DNA of 64,000 bases from the NCBI GenBank assembly GCA_027924585.1, contig BSBM01001719.1, positions 31,726,001 through 31,790,000 on the forward strand, read 5' to 3'. Of this stretch, positions 22,198 to 34,255 are shown piece by piece; position 1 is the first letter of the stretch, and each line of letters opens with the position of its first letter. The position numbers were made by a program, and so were the translations under genes. This DNA comes from Larix kaempferi. Its lineage: Eukaryota; Streptophyta; Pinopsida; Pinales; Pinaceae. The notes under the pieces are model-generated. The model did no database searches and was not told the origin of the DNA. It saw only the letters and a program-made list of their open reading frames with translations.

Positions 22198-24047
22198 TGT
22201 AATGTCTACGACCCCAATCTAAGGCCAAAGGGACTAGTAAAACCAAGGGGAAATGCTAAGTCAGGTTATGCATAGTGGAATAAAAGAGTCTCAGGACAGG
22301 CATGAATGCTAACACCTAGTTAAATAGAACTTTTAGCCTTAAGATTAAAATGCAGAATACATATGCAATTATGTTTCCCAATGCACATGCAATGCATCCA
22401 TATTTGAGCATGAAATTAATATGATTTTTAAACATAAATGAAGCATCTATAGGCTGCCATCTATAGCCACATAAAACTAATAAAAAACAGATTTTTGATC
22501 ATCCATATAAACATTATTAATCAGAAATTATGAACAGCCTTAGAGCATAGATAAATCATATCTGCAAACTGCCAGTAAAACATAAACAAATCTAATCTAA
22601 AACCATTAAATTTCAGGTCTCAATCAAACATAAAAACATAAGCATAATAAGATTTAAACATATAGATCATCCCATTGATTATCATTTAACAAGATTAAAT
22701 ATAAGCAGGAATAAAATCAGATTTGGATAAAACCATAAGTAGAGATAGATCAACCTCCATGGGAACATATGCATCAAATTAAAACAGAGAAATAAAACAT
22801 AATAATAATACTCATCTCTCAAAATGGCAACTAGAATCAACAGGGCCACATTCCACCCTGCCATAGACATACCAAGTTTTGCGTATTGCAACTTGAGAAG
22901 TCACCCTTGAGCTGAGGTTGTGATTCCACAAGCAAGGAACTTTCAATCCTTTCTCAGAAACTCTTCTTCCGAGAAAATAAACAGAAAATTTTTCCCAGCT
23001 ACTACTTTCCTGTCCATTCTCCACTGCCTATGGGGTATGACCTAACTCGCCAATCCTATTTCATCGCTTCCCGTGCGAGAAACCTGGACTAGTAGAGCTA
23101 TCATGGAAAACATAAACTACCAAACAACATAGACTTGGCCAAGAATATGTGTCTAGCACAAAATATAACAAGCTTTCCATATACATAACACAAAGCATAA
23201 TAGGATTTCCACATACATAACATAACAGATTAACACATCACTACACAGGCTTGGCCAAGCATGCCCTCCCCTTCCCAAGAGATAAAAAAAAAATTTATAG
23301 AAAAAATAGGCCAATTCCCCTTCAATAGAGGCATAATAGGGTTAATTTGGAATCAGGAGGAGAAATTCCCAAGAAGGACCATTCAAATTCCTCATGCCTA
23401 ATTCCACACAAATTCATGAATATAAATTCGAATAGGTAGACAGAGAGAGGAGTTACAGAATCAATAGGGGTCATACTTTTGCATGCACAAGCCAATAGGA
23501 GCGTATGAGAGAAGAAAGTATCCAAAGTGGTCTAAAATATCCAATAGGGGCACATCATCCATCAGAGAGGTTGCACAAAAGATACCTTTTCCAAGAATAG
23601 AAAAATAATAATGACGGGAGTGAAACTTGAGGAGTTGGAGGCTAAATTCAATTTTGTGGAAATTAATTGGATGAATAACATCAAATATGCTCCAATAAAT
23701 AATATTTGGGTTTAATATTCAAGTTTTTAGGTGAGAAACAACTCATAGAGCCACTAGGGGTACAATAGAATTCAATTTTTAATACAAATCAAAATTTAGG
23801 AAATAAGAAGAAAATGAAAATCTCGACACTTATATTTTCAATGGGTCCAAGGCAGTCAAAACATCACGGACTAGGGTTTGGGAAAAAAATAATAATAATT
23901 TACTAGTCGAGGCACCTAATAATAATTTACTAGTCCACAACCATAATAATGTCTAAATACCAATGTCGAGGCACCTAGTGCCATATTAATAAACACATAT
24001 CAATATATCATATATGTCCACGAAATTAACACACCAGGGGTGTTACA
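22198..24047 (-). repeat. LTR A1: 5' LTR of a minus-strand gypsy element
   Basis: 1850 bp. On the minus strand it starts TGTAACACCCC and ends GACATTACA, giving TG/CA ends. The primer-binding site follows inside (lower coordinates), so this is a 5' LTR with its element to the left. The part 22790-24047 is homologous to LTR A2 (25867-27210) at roughly 90%. The 70-codon frame at 22812-23024 is also open in A2 but shows no domain. Confidence 0.75.
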
Positions 24048-25866
24048 TCCCAGGTTGTTAAGCCCTAGAATTGTGTTCTATTTGTTAATATGACTATGGA
24101 CTTATGCTCATTTGTTTGATGATGTGATTATGGACTTTGGAATTATTATTAATTGTTAATGTTGTTGTTGTTATTATTGTCATTATTGTTCTCTTTGAAT
24201 TATTGTTGTTATTTAATTGAATAAACAACTGCCTAAGCAAAGGAAACTAAAAGAGTATGGGAGACCATGGATCTCATGGAGTGAGGGGGAATGGGGGACA
24301 TCCCTAGCACCTTATAGATTTTTTTTGGATGGTATTACTCCATCCTATTTCATTTTGTGCCTTGGTGAATTTAATAGCATTGGTCACCCAAACATTGTAC
24401 AACGGAACCCAATTTCAATTTTTATGAACTCGAGAGTTATTATTGCACCTTATACATACTTTAGTGGGCCCCTCTTTCCTAGTGCGCAAACCTTGGGAGA
24501 AATTCCCTCCTATTTATGTGTTTTTGTATTTTATGAGCCCTCTCCGTAGATTCTAGGAGTTGTAAGCTAGAATTTATCCTTAACCTCTTCAATTTGTGCC
24601 TCCATCTCCATAAGTGTGCCCCACTCCCCCATTCATCCCTATTTTGTGCTTACATGATATGTATGACCCTATTGGCTCCCCTCTCTCACCAAATTCACGC
24701 TACTTCAAATTTTGTAACCCCCCTTATCCATTAGTGCGCCTCCTTGTGTTCTTCATGGCTCCATTCCTTGGTTTTTGGTAACTCCTCCTCATGGTGCTAA
24801 TATGAGAAAGGGAATATCCTAACTAGGCCACCACTGCACTAATTTGAGTCATGTTTCCATGATGAATCCCAACCACACTCAAACCCATTCTAGTTGGCCA
24901 CCTTGGGTTCGAATTTCCCTCCTTAATCTATTTATACATGCACTCTCTCCTTGTTGAAGCTAATCTTGAGCCTTGGATCACTTGTCTTGTGTTATCTCAC
25001 CATGTTGGGAATATTGTTAGTATTGAGAGTGTGTTGAGACTTAGAGTAAGTCTAGTAATTCCCTCTACTTCCATGACATCACTCTACTAGACTAGGTTCT
25101 TGTACAGGAAGCTAGGAAATGGGTGGTGAGAGGAGTCACTTCCCATAGGCAGTGGAGACAGACAAGAAAGTAGTAGTGGCAAGCATTGTGGTTCTCGGAA
25201 TATGTAGTTCCGATAGTTGCTAGAATAAGTGTGCCTCTACTCGTGGATCCATAGTCTCATCTCGGGGGTGACCTGCTCAAGCGAGGAAGGCTTAACTGTG
25301 TCTATGGCTAGGAGGAAATTTTTCCTGTTACAGCCAATTGCCCTTATTTTGAGATAAGTATATCTCTTATGTTTTGTTTCTATTACTTTATTGTATTTGG
25401 TATATGTGCAATAGTGGTCGAATTGGTTTTCTGCATGTTCATGTATTGAATTCCATGTTCTATATGAAGGAAGGATGAATTTCATATAATATGTTGCTAC
25501 GCTCCTTACCTTCCTTCTTTTCTTCTTTCTCTTATTCAGAAATTTGTAGTTTTGGCTCGATGATATTGGGAGGGGCGCAACCATAGCTTCTGGTTCATCA
25601 ATTTTTTATAATTTATGAGTCATGAGACCTATTCCATTGTGTCCGAAGCATCGTTTCCATTAAGTACCACCTTTTTATTCATCAAAAAAGCTTTCCAGAT
25701 GACCAAGATATGCATGTTTTGGTCCGACAAATTTTGTGGTGCTAAGATGAGCGCACCAACTGTTAGATTGGAAATGTTATGTGCATGGATATGATCATGT
25801 TTGCATATCTGATTTTGAATAATGTAATCTGAATGTAATATTTATTTATGGTTTGGGGTATACAAC
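24048..25866. other. Unassigned DNA between LTRs A1 and A2
   Basis: About 1.8 kb outside both LTRs. It includes a GTT/ATT-rich stretch at 24140-24220. No recognisable coding homology; the open frame 24217-24549 has no domain signal. Confidence 0.5.
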
Positions 25867-27210
25867 CATAAAACAAAATAATAATACTTATATCTCAAAA
25901 TGGCAATTGGCATCAACAGTGCCACGTTCCACCCTGCCATAGACATACCAAGTTCTGCATATTGCAACTTGAGCAATCACCCCTGAGTTGCAGCCGTGAG
26001 TCCACAAGAAAGGCACTTTCAATTCTTTCTCAGAAACTCCTCTTCTGAGAAAATAAATAGAAAATTTTTCCCAGCTACTACTTTCTCGTCCGTTCTCCAT
26101 TGCCTATGGGGTATGACCTAACTCGCCAATCCTGTTTCTTGGCTTCCTATGCGAGAAACCTGGACTAGTAGATCTATCAGGGAAAACATCAACTACAAAA
26201 CAACATAGACTTGGCAAAGAATATGTGTGTAGAACAAAACATAACAATCTTTCCATATACACAACACAAAACATAACATGCTTTCGACATACATAACATA
26301 ACAGATTAACACATCCCAACACAGGCTTGTCCAAGCATGCCCTCCCCTTCCCAAGAGATAAAACATGGTTTTATCAACAAAATAGGCCAATTCCCCTTCA
26401 ATAGAGGCATAATAGGGTTAATTTGAAATAAAGAGGAGAAATTCCCCAAATTCCCAAGAAGGACCATTCAAATTCCTCATGGCTAATTTCACACAAATTC
26501 GTGAAGATAAATTATAATAGGTAGAGAGAGAGGAGTTACAGAATCAAGAGGGGTCATACTTTTGCATGCACAATCCAATAGAAGTGTATGAGAGAAACAA
26601 GTATCCAAAGTGGTATAAAATAGTCAAGAGGGGCGCATAATCCATGTGAGAGGTTACACAAAAGATACATTTTCCAAGAGTAGCAAAATAATAATGACGG
26701 GAGTTACACTTGAGGAGTTGGAGGCTAAATTCAATTTTGTGGAAATTAATTGGCTGAATAACATCAAATATGCTCCAATAAATAATATTTGGGTTTAATA
26801 TTCAAGTGTTTGGGTAAGAAACAACTCATAGAGCCACTAGGGGTACAATAGAATTCAAGTTTTAATACAAATCAAAATTTAGGAAATACGAAGAAAATGC
26901 AAATCCCGACACTTATATTTTCGATGGGTCTAAGGCACTCAAAACATCATGAAATAGGGTTTGGGAAAAGAAAAATAATAATTTACTAGGAAAATAACAT
27001 TCTCGACACCCTTTCGCCCTCGCTTGTGGAATTCATGGCCTCCCATTCTCGTTAGTGGTCCATGTTGAGCCAGTTATTTTATTGATTTCATGGTCGTCCA
27101 CGACCATAATAATGCCTAAATACCAATGTCGAGGCACCTAGTGCCATATTAATAAACACATATCAATATTTCACATATGTCCACATAATTAACACACTAG
27201 GGGTATTACA
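25867..27210 (-). repeat. LTR A2: truncated 3' LTR of a second minus-strand gypsy element
   Basis: About 1.34 kb homologous to A1 but missing the last 500 bp or so at its outer (left) end. On the minus strand it starts TGTAATACCCC directly after a polypurine tract, so it is a 3' LTR whose internal region lies to the right. Confidence 0.75.
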
Positions 27211-27225
27211 TCCCATCCCCCTTAA
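27211..27225 (-). other. Polypurine tract of the A2 element
   Basis: On the minus strand TTAAGGGGGATGGGA, immediately before the LTR start at 27210. Confidence 0.8.
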
Positions 27226-27239
27226 AACAATGCATCGTC

Positions 27240-27575
27240 CTCGACGCACACTTAATACATACATGCCTTTACAAAATTTCAAAATAATGAAGGTATGCCT
27301 TTCTCATAACATCTTCTAGCTTCCATGCATTCTTCCATCATTTAATTTATGTCTGTCTCCACTGCCAATGAGATGTGACTACTCTCACCATACCATACTT
27401 GGATATTGTGTGAGAACCTGGATAAGTAATGATCTAGAGGAATCAACAATATCTTGTCCCTTCAGGTTGTTCCGGAAAATCCCCCTTCCGGTTCCACCTG
27501 AATCACATTCCATTTGATCACATGGTTAGCATTAGGTTTATATTTATTTTCAACAAAGGTAGGTGAAATACATTA
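27240..27575 (-). pseudogene. Gypsy pol 3' end (integrase tail/chromodomain remnant)
   Basis: Minus-strand translation gives NVFHLPLLK and, after a frameshift, NHVIKWNVIQVEPEGGF. These align with NFFHVSLLKKYV and SHVINWDVIQVEPEGEF at the same place in G2 (29876-29586). This is the segment just before the chromodomain; the chromodomain itself is too decayed to call. Left of about 27575 homology to pol is lost, so most of this element has been deleted or displaced. Confidence 0.65.
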
Positions 27576-27936
27576 TGCAATTTAACTATTGGATCATCAT
27601 CATTTCCTGATTAACACCATCACATATACGCACAGATCATAATCATATGACCATTTAACCATATGTATACACATAGCTCACCTGCATCAACATGTTAGTT
27701 CCAAGCACATCACAATAATATAAACAAGTGTTAATGAATGCAATTTTGAGCATTGCACATACATATTCTAATTAACATGGAAGGAAATATGGCTTACATT
27801 TACATCATTTGTAGGATCTATATCTGAACAAGACCTTTACCACATCACGAGAACACACATAAAAGTACTTGAATTATTAAGGCAATTGGATTTGTAAGTT
27901 CCATGATCCACCCAACTATAGGCACTTATCTGACAT
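27576..27936. other. Unassigned host flank left of G2
   Basis: AT-rich DNA without coding signal. It continues at 46868 on the other side of G2. GACAT at 27932-27936 is the left half of the G2 target duplication (AACAT at 46868-46872, one mismatch). Confidence 0.55.
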
Positions 27937-29557
27937 TGTAACGTCCCCTCCTATCATACCAGCATGATAGAGAAGATCGTGATACTAAATCCAGGCATCT
28001 AGCCCCATGAACTTTTAACTAAACATTCACATAATATAAAAGTCATATGGGATGTATGATTATAAGAAAAAAACACAGCGGAATAATATCAATAACACAT
28101 CCATCATACATTCAAGATATTCATCAAATAATAATTGTAGAGTTAACACAAGAGAATACTTATCTTAACAAAGTAGTCCCAAGCAACTGGCTATACAACT
28201 GCAACGTTCCAACCAACCATAGGCCAGTTGTGCTTATCAACCTCTTGGTACAACTGCCACCCCCGAGTTGGGCATGATCTCTACAAGGGACCAGGAAACA
28301 ACAGACGCACACATAGCCAAGCATAAACCAAGATGAACCAAGCCAATCTACAATTGGGTTTATCAGGATGCTAGGAAATGGAAAGGAAGAATTGCTAAGC
28401 TAGTGAGCTCAACCACAGAGCTATGGATACCTCTACAAGATCTATTCAGCTTGGCACTCACAATGCCTACACACCCAACACAAGGAAGTATTCTCTTCAC
28501 TGCCACACGGTCCCTCAAGCCATACCTTCCTTTCTAGTGCTCTCAGGGTGTGCATAGAAAAGTAGCCAAAGCCCTCTTGATCTTCTTGAGAGGTTACTCC
28601 CTCCACTAGGTTTATCAAGCCAATTATGTCCACTACCAGTCCAAGTTTCTTTCTCACAGGTTCAAATCAAAACCGGGATGCACATAACAGTAGAAGTATA
28701 AGTGTTGGGCATGAAGAAACGTTTTTACAGTGAGATGCCCAAAGATGGGGTTTTCATTAGCTTCAGAAAAACGTGGGAAACCTAAAAACAAAACTAGAAG
28801 CTGGGGAACAACCCTGGGAAGCCAAATCCGTTTTTAGGAAAACATCTATGGACATTCTGGGGCAAAAACGGCCTCCATAACAGTCCCAAATCGTGGCCCT
28901 TCTCTCCCAGCTGTTGTCCAATGCAAAAACGAGCTCCCAGGCATGGAAAATGTAGGGAAAATGGTGAAAAACGTGATGGGAAAAGGCCCAGTAGTTCAAA
29001 ATGTGTGAGAGAGCAAAGACTATGGGTTCAGAATGGCTTTGGGCACCATTTCGTGGGTGTTTTCTTTCCCAAGGAGACAAAATATGATTTCCCAGGTTGA
29101 TGGCTTGCCCATGCACGAAATAGGCTGCCATAACTCTTCATTCCCAAGGCATTAACTGCCTCAACCAACTCTTGGAAGAATTAATGATTGGGTCCATAAC
29201 CCAAACTGGGTAGTTGAAGGTTTATGGGTTTTCTCATTGACACATGGATTAACACCATTGGATCAAGGGTTTGAATAATTTCCCTCCCTATTCCTTGTAG
29301 GATCATGCCCCCATCTCTTTGTTGCATTGCATAGCTAGTTGTGGGTATTTTTCATTAAAATTCGTATTTACATGATATCTTATTTACATTGTGCCTATCT
29401 AGCACAATAACCATAGGCATCTATTTTTTTTAATTGTCAATACATGAAACGCTAAATCAATGGTGGGACCTTGTCCTTGAGCGCCTCACCATTATTAAAT
29501 TACAATATTTACATCATTTACGATTTAATACAAAGGGGGTCAAATGGGGACATTACA
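27937..29557 (-). repeat. 3' LTR of G2
   Basis: 1621 bp. On the minus strand it begins TGTAATGTCCCC and ends GGGGACGTTACA. No genuine ORF inside; frames such as 28763-29131 lie in LTR sequence. Confidence 0.92.
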
Positions 29558-29571
29558 TTCCCCTCCCCTTA
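29558..29571 (-). other. Polypurine tract of G2
   Basis: On the minus strand AAGGGGAGGGGAA next to the 3' LTR, separating it from the chromodomain stop at 29586. Confidence 0.85.
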
Positions 29572-29585
29572 CATTAGCATTGTCC

Positions 29586-29906
29586 TCAGTGCTCATCAAA
29601 ATTGAACAAAAATGGATATGCCACCCTCATGGCATCCTCCGGCTCCCATGTAGCCTCATCGGGACCGTAGTGCTTCCATTGCACCTTTACCTGTGCGATG
29701 GCTCGGTTCCGGAGCAATGTTACCTTCTTGTCTAGGATGCGCATTGGATCGGTTTGGAACTCTCCCTCGGGTTCCACCTGTATCACATCCCAATTGATCA
29801 CATGGCTAGGATCATGTACATATTTCTTAAGCAAAGAGACATGAAAAAAATTATGAGCTTTAGTGCTAGCAGGCAATGCAAGTCTATATGCAACTGGTCC
29901 TATGCT
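29586..29906 (-). pseudogene. G2 integrase tail and chromodomain
   Basis: After a stop at 29907-29909 the pol frame continues with GPVAYRLALPAS, NFFHVSLLKKYV, a linker rich in acidic residues, and a chromodomain (AQVKVQWKHYGPDEATWEPE). It ends FNFDEH and TGA at 29586. The aromatic residues of the chromodomain cage region are visible. It is probably the natural C terminus of pol. Confidence 0.85.
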
Positions 29907-30770
29907 TTAAAGCACTTCAAATGGCCCACAATATCTAGGTGATAGCTTGGCACAACTTCCAAGCTTCAAGGAACTCTTCCTTGATCTCACTCTAAGATAC
30001 ACATGATCCCCAACACTGAATTCCCTATGGATCCTATGCTTATCTGCATAGCTTTTCTGTCTATCCTGGGTTGTTTTTAAATTTTGTCGGATCTTTGCAA
30101 CTTCTTGTTCCATTTCCTTAAGCAATTCTGGCCCAAGTACAATTCTGTTCACTGGATTGTCCCAAGTCACTGGTGTCCTACACCTTCTGCCGTACAAAGC
30201 CTCATAAGGACTCATTCCCAACGATGCTTGTTTCCCATTGTTATATGCAAATTCTACCAAGTGTAGATAATCCTCCCACTTGGATGGTTTATCCATTACA
30301 TACATGCGGAGCATGTCTTCAAGCACCCGATTTACTCTTTTTGTTTGCCCATCTGTTTGAGGATGGTATGTGGTACTAAAGCTTAGCTGTGTACCCAAAT
30401 CTGCAAAGAGACCTTTCCAAAAATTGGAAGTGAACTTGGTATCCCTATCAGAAATTATTGCCTTAGGAAACCCATGTAATCTGAAAATTTCCTTCATGAA
30501 GATATTTGCAATGGCATCGGCTTTGTGTGTGGACTTAACCGGTATAAAATGTGCTTCCTTTGTTAACTTGTCCACCACAACCATAATGGAATCATGGTGT
30601 CTCACAGTCATTGGCAATCCTGTAATAAAATCCATTGATATTACTTCCAATTTCCATTCTGGAATTGGCACTGGGAGCAATAAACCTGCTAGATGTTGGT
30701 GTTCACTCTTCACCTGCTGACATTCCATGCACTTAGAAATGTATTCAGCGACACCCTTCTTCATGCCTTG
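29907..30770 (-). pseudogene. G2 integrase catalytic core (DDE Glu replaced by Lys)
   Basis: Open for 285 residues from 30764. It begins with the second half of the HHCC zinc domain (CMECQQVKSEH). The DDE core shows SMDFITGLP (first Asp) and AIISDRDTKFTSNFW (second Asp), but the third motif reads HPQTDGQTKRVNR: the catalytic Glu of the usual GQTERVN is Lys, encoded at 30339-30341. A GAG or GAA to AAG or AAA change, a single G-to-A transition, would explain it. The following GKPY-like region and C-terminal DNA-binding part (GDHVYLRV) are intact up to the stop at 29907. Confidence 0.9.
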
Positions 30771-31271
30771 CTAGAAATAATATTTTCTTGCTGTAGCAAT
30801 TGTTTTCTGATATCCTGGGTGACCAAAGTATGGAGCTTTATGGATTTCATCCATAACAATTCTCCTCAAATCTGCCGCATTTGGAATATAGACTCTATTC
30901 TTATAAGTAAGAAGTCCTCCTTCTTCCAAATGATTGCCTTCATACTTCTTTCCAAGGTCTTGCTGCTGCAATTCGTCCTTTATCTGCACGTATACTTCAT
31001 CCTCAACAATATGGTTAACAATCTGCTGCTTCAAATCTGGTTGGCAAGTACTAAGCGCTGCCACATGCATTTCATGTACCTTCCTGCTGAGTGCATCAGC
31101 CACCTTGTTTTCTTTCCCTTTTATGTGTTTGATTTCAAAATCAAATTCACAAAAAAATTCCAACCATCTAGCCTGTCTAGCATTTAAAGTTGGTTGATCA
31201 AACAAATATTTCAGACCACAATGGTCTGTCCTTAACTCAAATTTTCTTCCCATTAAGTAATGCCTCCACAT
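30771..31271 (-). pseudogene. G2 RNase H end and integrase zinc-domain start
   Basis: 166 residues. MGRKFELRTDHCGLKYLFDQ and HIKGKENKVADALSRK are the end of RNase H. YIPNAADLRRIVMDEIHKAP and YFGHPGYQKTIATARKYYF are the first half of the integrase HHCC domain. The stop at 30771 interrupts just before QGMKKGVAEYISKCMEC. A frameshift at 31272-31276 separates it from the preceding piece. The Met at 31271 is not a real start. Confidence 0.85.
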
Positions 31272-31273
31272 CT

Positions 31274-32989
31274 TTAAAGCATTACTATGGCTGCCAGTTC
31301 TATATCATGAGTAGCATAGTTCTTCTCATGCTCCTTCAACTTTCTTGACTCATAGCATATCATGTGGCTGTCTTGCATAAGAACTCCTCCAAGTCCTTGA
31401 TTGCATGCATCGGTACATACCACAAAGTCTTTTTCTGGGTCTGCAATTTTTAAAATTGGTGCACTTGTAAGAAGATTCTTCAACCGTTGAAAACTTTCCT
31501 CACACCTTGGTGACCATTCAAAATTTATCCCCTTCTTTTGCAAAAAAGTGATCGGGTTTGCAACCTTGGAGAATCCTTCGATAAACCTCTTGTAGTAACC
31601 AGCAAGGCCCATAAAAGATCTCACATCAGTCACATTCCTTGGAGTTGGCCAATTCATAAAGGCTTCAATCTTCTCAGGGTCTACAGATATTCCTTCGTCG
31701 GAGATGATGTGACCCAAATAATGAATTCTATCTTTATAAAAGTCACATTTGCTCAACTTTGCATACAACTTATGCTCCCTTAGTAATTGCATTGTCATTC
31801 TCAAATGTTCTTCATGTTCTTCTTCATTCTTAGAATAGATGAGAATGTTGTCTAGGAATACAAGAACAAACTTGCCCAAATACTTGCTAAAAACATTATT
31901 CATGAGACACATGAATGTAGCTGGTGCATTTGTGAGACCGAATGGTACCACTACAAACTCATAGTGTCTATACCTTGTTCTAAAGGTTGTCTTATGAATA
32001 TCCTCTTCTTTGATTCTTACCTGATGGTAACCAGACCTCAAGTCAATTTTTGAAAATACCTTTGCTCCTCTCATTTGGTCAAAAAGGTCATCAATTCGGG
32101 GCAATGGGTATTTGTTCTTCAGAGTGACTTTGTTCAACTGCCTGTAGTCAATACATAACTGGAGTGTTCCATCTTTCTTTTTCACAAACAGAACAGGTGC
32201 TCCCCACAGGGACACACTTGGCCTAATATATTTCTTTTCCAACAGCTCTTGTAATTGCATTTTCAATTCTAGCAATTTCGGTGTACTCATCCTGTAGGGT
32301 GTCTTAGACACTGGTGCCGCTCCTGGCACAAGTTCAATTGTAAAGTCAATGTCTCTCTTTGGAGGGAGTCCTGGAATCTCATCAGGAAAAACATCCCTGA
32401 ATTCTTGCAATACATGATAGTCTTCCAATTTAAGAGTTTCATTCTCTGTTGCCTCTAAAATGTGGGCTGCATACAATTGGCACCCCTTCCTACAGAACTT
32501 CTTCAGCTGCATGGCTATAACCTGCCTAATAGTAGTCACCTTGGGAATGCTTTTTACAACCCTTGGGTTTTCTTCTTCGTCCATGCATTCAAATGTCTTA
32601 TTGTAGCAGTCAAGTTTAACCCTGTGTGCTTCTAACCAATCCATTCCAATGAGAATGTCATAGGAACCTAGTGGCAAAATATTTAGATCTGCATGAGTGA
32701 ATAGCCCATCCATCTCTAGTGGACATTTCTCTACTATTTCACTAACTTTTCTCTTGGTTCCAGTGGCTAGTTGAACTAACCATGATTTACTATGCTTTAA
32801 TTCCTTGAAAGCACAAATCTCAACAATTCTAGGAGTGACATAACTGTGAGTAGATCTAGGATCAATCAAAATACAAATAGATTGCTTAGAAATCTTACCT
32901 TCAACTTCAACCACAGTTGACTGATGATCTGTTTGGCGGTCGTCTAGTGCTACATAGATTCTAGGGATTGTCCTCACCACTTGACCCAT
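31274..32989 (-). pseudogene. G2 protease-reverse transcriptase-RNase H segment with damaged active sites
   Basis: 571 residues open. The retropepsin motif reads [13 protein letters not shown] at 32863-32841; the usual D-S-G-S is D-P-R-S, so the active loop is changed though the Asp remains. RT has [33 protein letters not shown] and [11 protein letters not shown]. The catalytic box reads [10 protein letters not shown]: the second Asp is Asn (codon 31847-31849). RNase H begins with [18 protein letters not shown] and ends in a frameshift-induced stop at 31274. Gag ends 12 bases upstream in the same frame, separated only by a TAG at 33002-33004. Confidence 0.9.
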
Positions 32990-33001
32990 AGTTCCAGCTC
33001 C

Positions 33002-33505
33002 CTAGATGTTGTGAACTTGATTTGGATTCCCATTCCGATGTGGACAGTTCCTAAGCATGTGGCCTCCCCCACAACCCCAACATTGAAGTGGTTCTCTTGG
33101 TTCCTTTGGATCTCTTGGCTTGTCTCCCATCATCCTAGTTGGCTTAGTCACAACCTTTGATGGTTTCCTTTGCTGATTCCAGAATTGAGGAAGCTTGAAC
33201 CCCTTCTTCCTTTGATCAAAATTTTCATTTTTCCTATCCTTCCATGCCTTATGGAATTCTAGTTTGCTTTTGTTTTGATCAAAGCAATACTTGGCCTTTC
33301 TTATGGCCTCCTCTAGAGTTCGAGGTTCATCAAACTCAATTCTGTCTTTATACGACTGGGGAAGTCCACTTAGGAAACGCTGAATTTTCACCTTATCATC
33401 TCGAATGTACTTGACATACCTCAGCAGCTCCAAGAACTTGTTTGCATATTCTTCCATGGTCAATTGTCCCAATCTCAGCTCATGGAACTCTTTGATCTTA
33501 TCCAT
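33002..33505 (-). pseudogene. G2 gag C-terminal part with zinc knuckle
   Basis: 167 residues: the end of the retrotransposon gag region (GQLTMEEYANKFLELLRYVK, FLSGLPQSYKDRIEF), then a basic linker and one zinc knuckle, CWGCGGGHMLRNC, near residues 146-158. It is separated from the N-terminal gag piece by a premature TAG at 33528-33530 and a one-base shift before 33505. The TAG that ends it at 33002 lies in frame with pol and is followed by GGAGCTGG. Confidence 0.88.
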
Positions 33506-34255
33506 AGTACCTATTAGAGAGGTACTTCTACTTGAAGTATTTCTTGAACTGCTTCAACACAATCCTCCTTTCGTTGATCTTCTTCACTTGCCTGATGTGT
33601 TCCCACCATATAGATGCTCTTCCATTCAAGTTGAAGATGGCTACCGTTGCCTTCATATTTCCCGAGTAGTCTTGGACTTGGAAATACTTTCTCATCCCAA
33701 GAAACCAAGCTTCAGCTTCTTGACCAGACTTTATCTCTCCATCAAATGTAGGAGGTTTCGCCTTCTTAAATTCCCCATGTGAATTGTTCTTGTAGTGCTT
33801 CTTCCTCTTTCTTCTGCGGGATGAAGAGCTTGAACCCTCAATGGATTCTTCAGAATCAGATGATTCATTAGAAGAGATTTCTGGAGTATATGTTCTGTCT
33901 GTAGAAACTCTTTTTGGGCTACTGGCCCGCTTGCGGGAATTCCTCCTAGAACTACTCCCACCCCTTTCTAGATTTGATGTTTGATGCCCAGAGTTTATTT
34001 GCCTTTGGATGTCTGTCAAAATCTGTAGCATGGTTGCATTCAACTGATTTTGTTCTTCCTGAACTTTAATCATCCTTTCGTTGTCTTCTCTACAGCTTTG
34101 CAACTCCACCCTTAGGCTTCTCATGGTGGCTGCAATACCTGGAGGAGCCTCTTGATTTCTTCTCCCATTAGATTCCATTTCAACATTTTCAACATGTATG
34201 TTCTCCCCCATGGCATCTGTCTCAGGCTCATAGGGATCCTGTGCATCATCCATAA
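33492..34255 (-). repeat. 764-bp direct repeat, left copy (flanks copia C1)
   Basis: This segment of G2 gag is repeated at 41383-42146, with 2 substitutions noticed in 764 bp. The left copy ends exactly at the first base before the C1 5' LTR and the right copy starts exactly after the C1 3' LTR. Confidence 0.95.
33528..34253 (-). pseudogene. G2 gag N-terminal part, left copy
   Basis: 241 residues from Met 34253 (MDDAQDPYEPETDAMGENIH). An acidic N terminus and a predicted helical stretch (about 55-90, VELQSCREDNERMIKVQEEQ) are followed by a Ser/Arg/Lys-rich linker (SSSSSRRRKRKKHYKNN) and the capsid-like region (KPPTFDGEIKSGQEAEAWFL, ASIWWEHIRQVKK). It ends at the premature stop at 33528. The upstream residues of the full gag (MDLGWAKKIN) are only in the right copy, because copia C1 is inserted just before MDDAQ. 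Confidence 0.88.

Noticed and set aside
22812-23024. 70-codon frame in LTR A1, also open in LTR A2 (25888-26100)
   Set aside because: Shared ancestry of the LTRs explains it; many amino-acid differences, no domain, and no reason to expect LTR coding.
24217-24549. 110-codon open frame as a host gene
   Set aside because: No recognisable domain or conserved motif, no paired exon structure, and it lies in repeat-derived surroundings.
24890-24930. tRNA-like T-loop word GGTTCGAATTTCC
   Set aside because: No acceptor, D or anticodon arms could be found around it at tRNA spacing.
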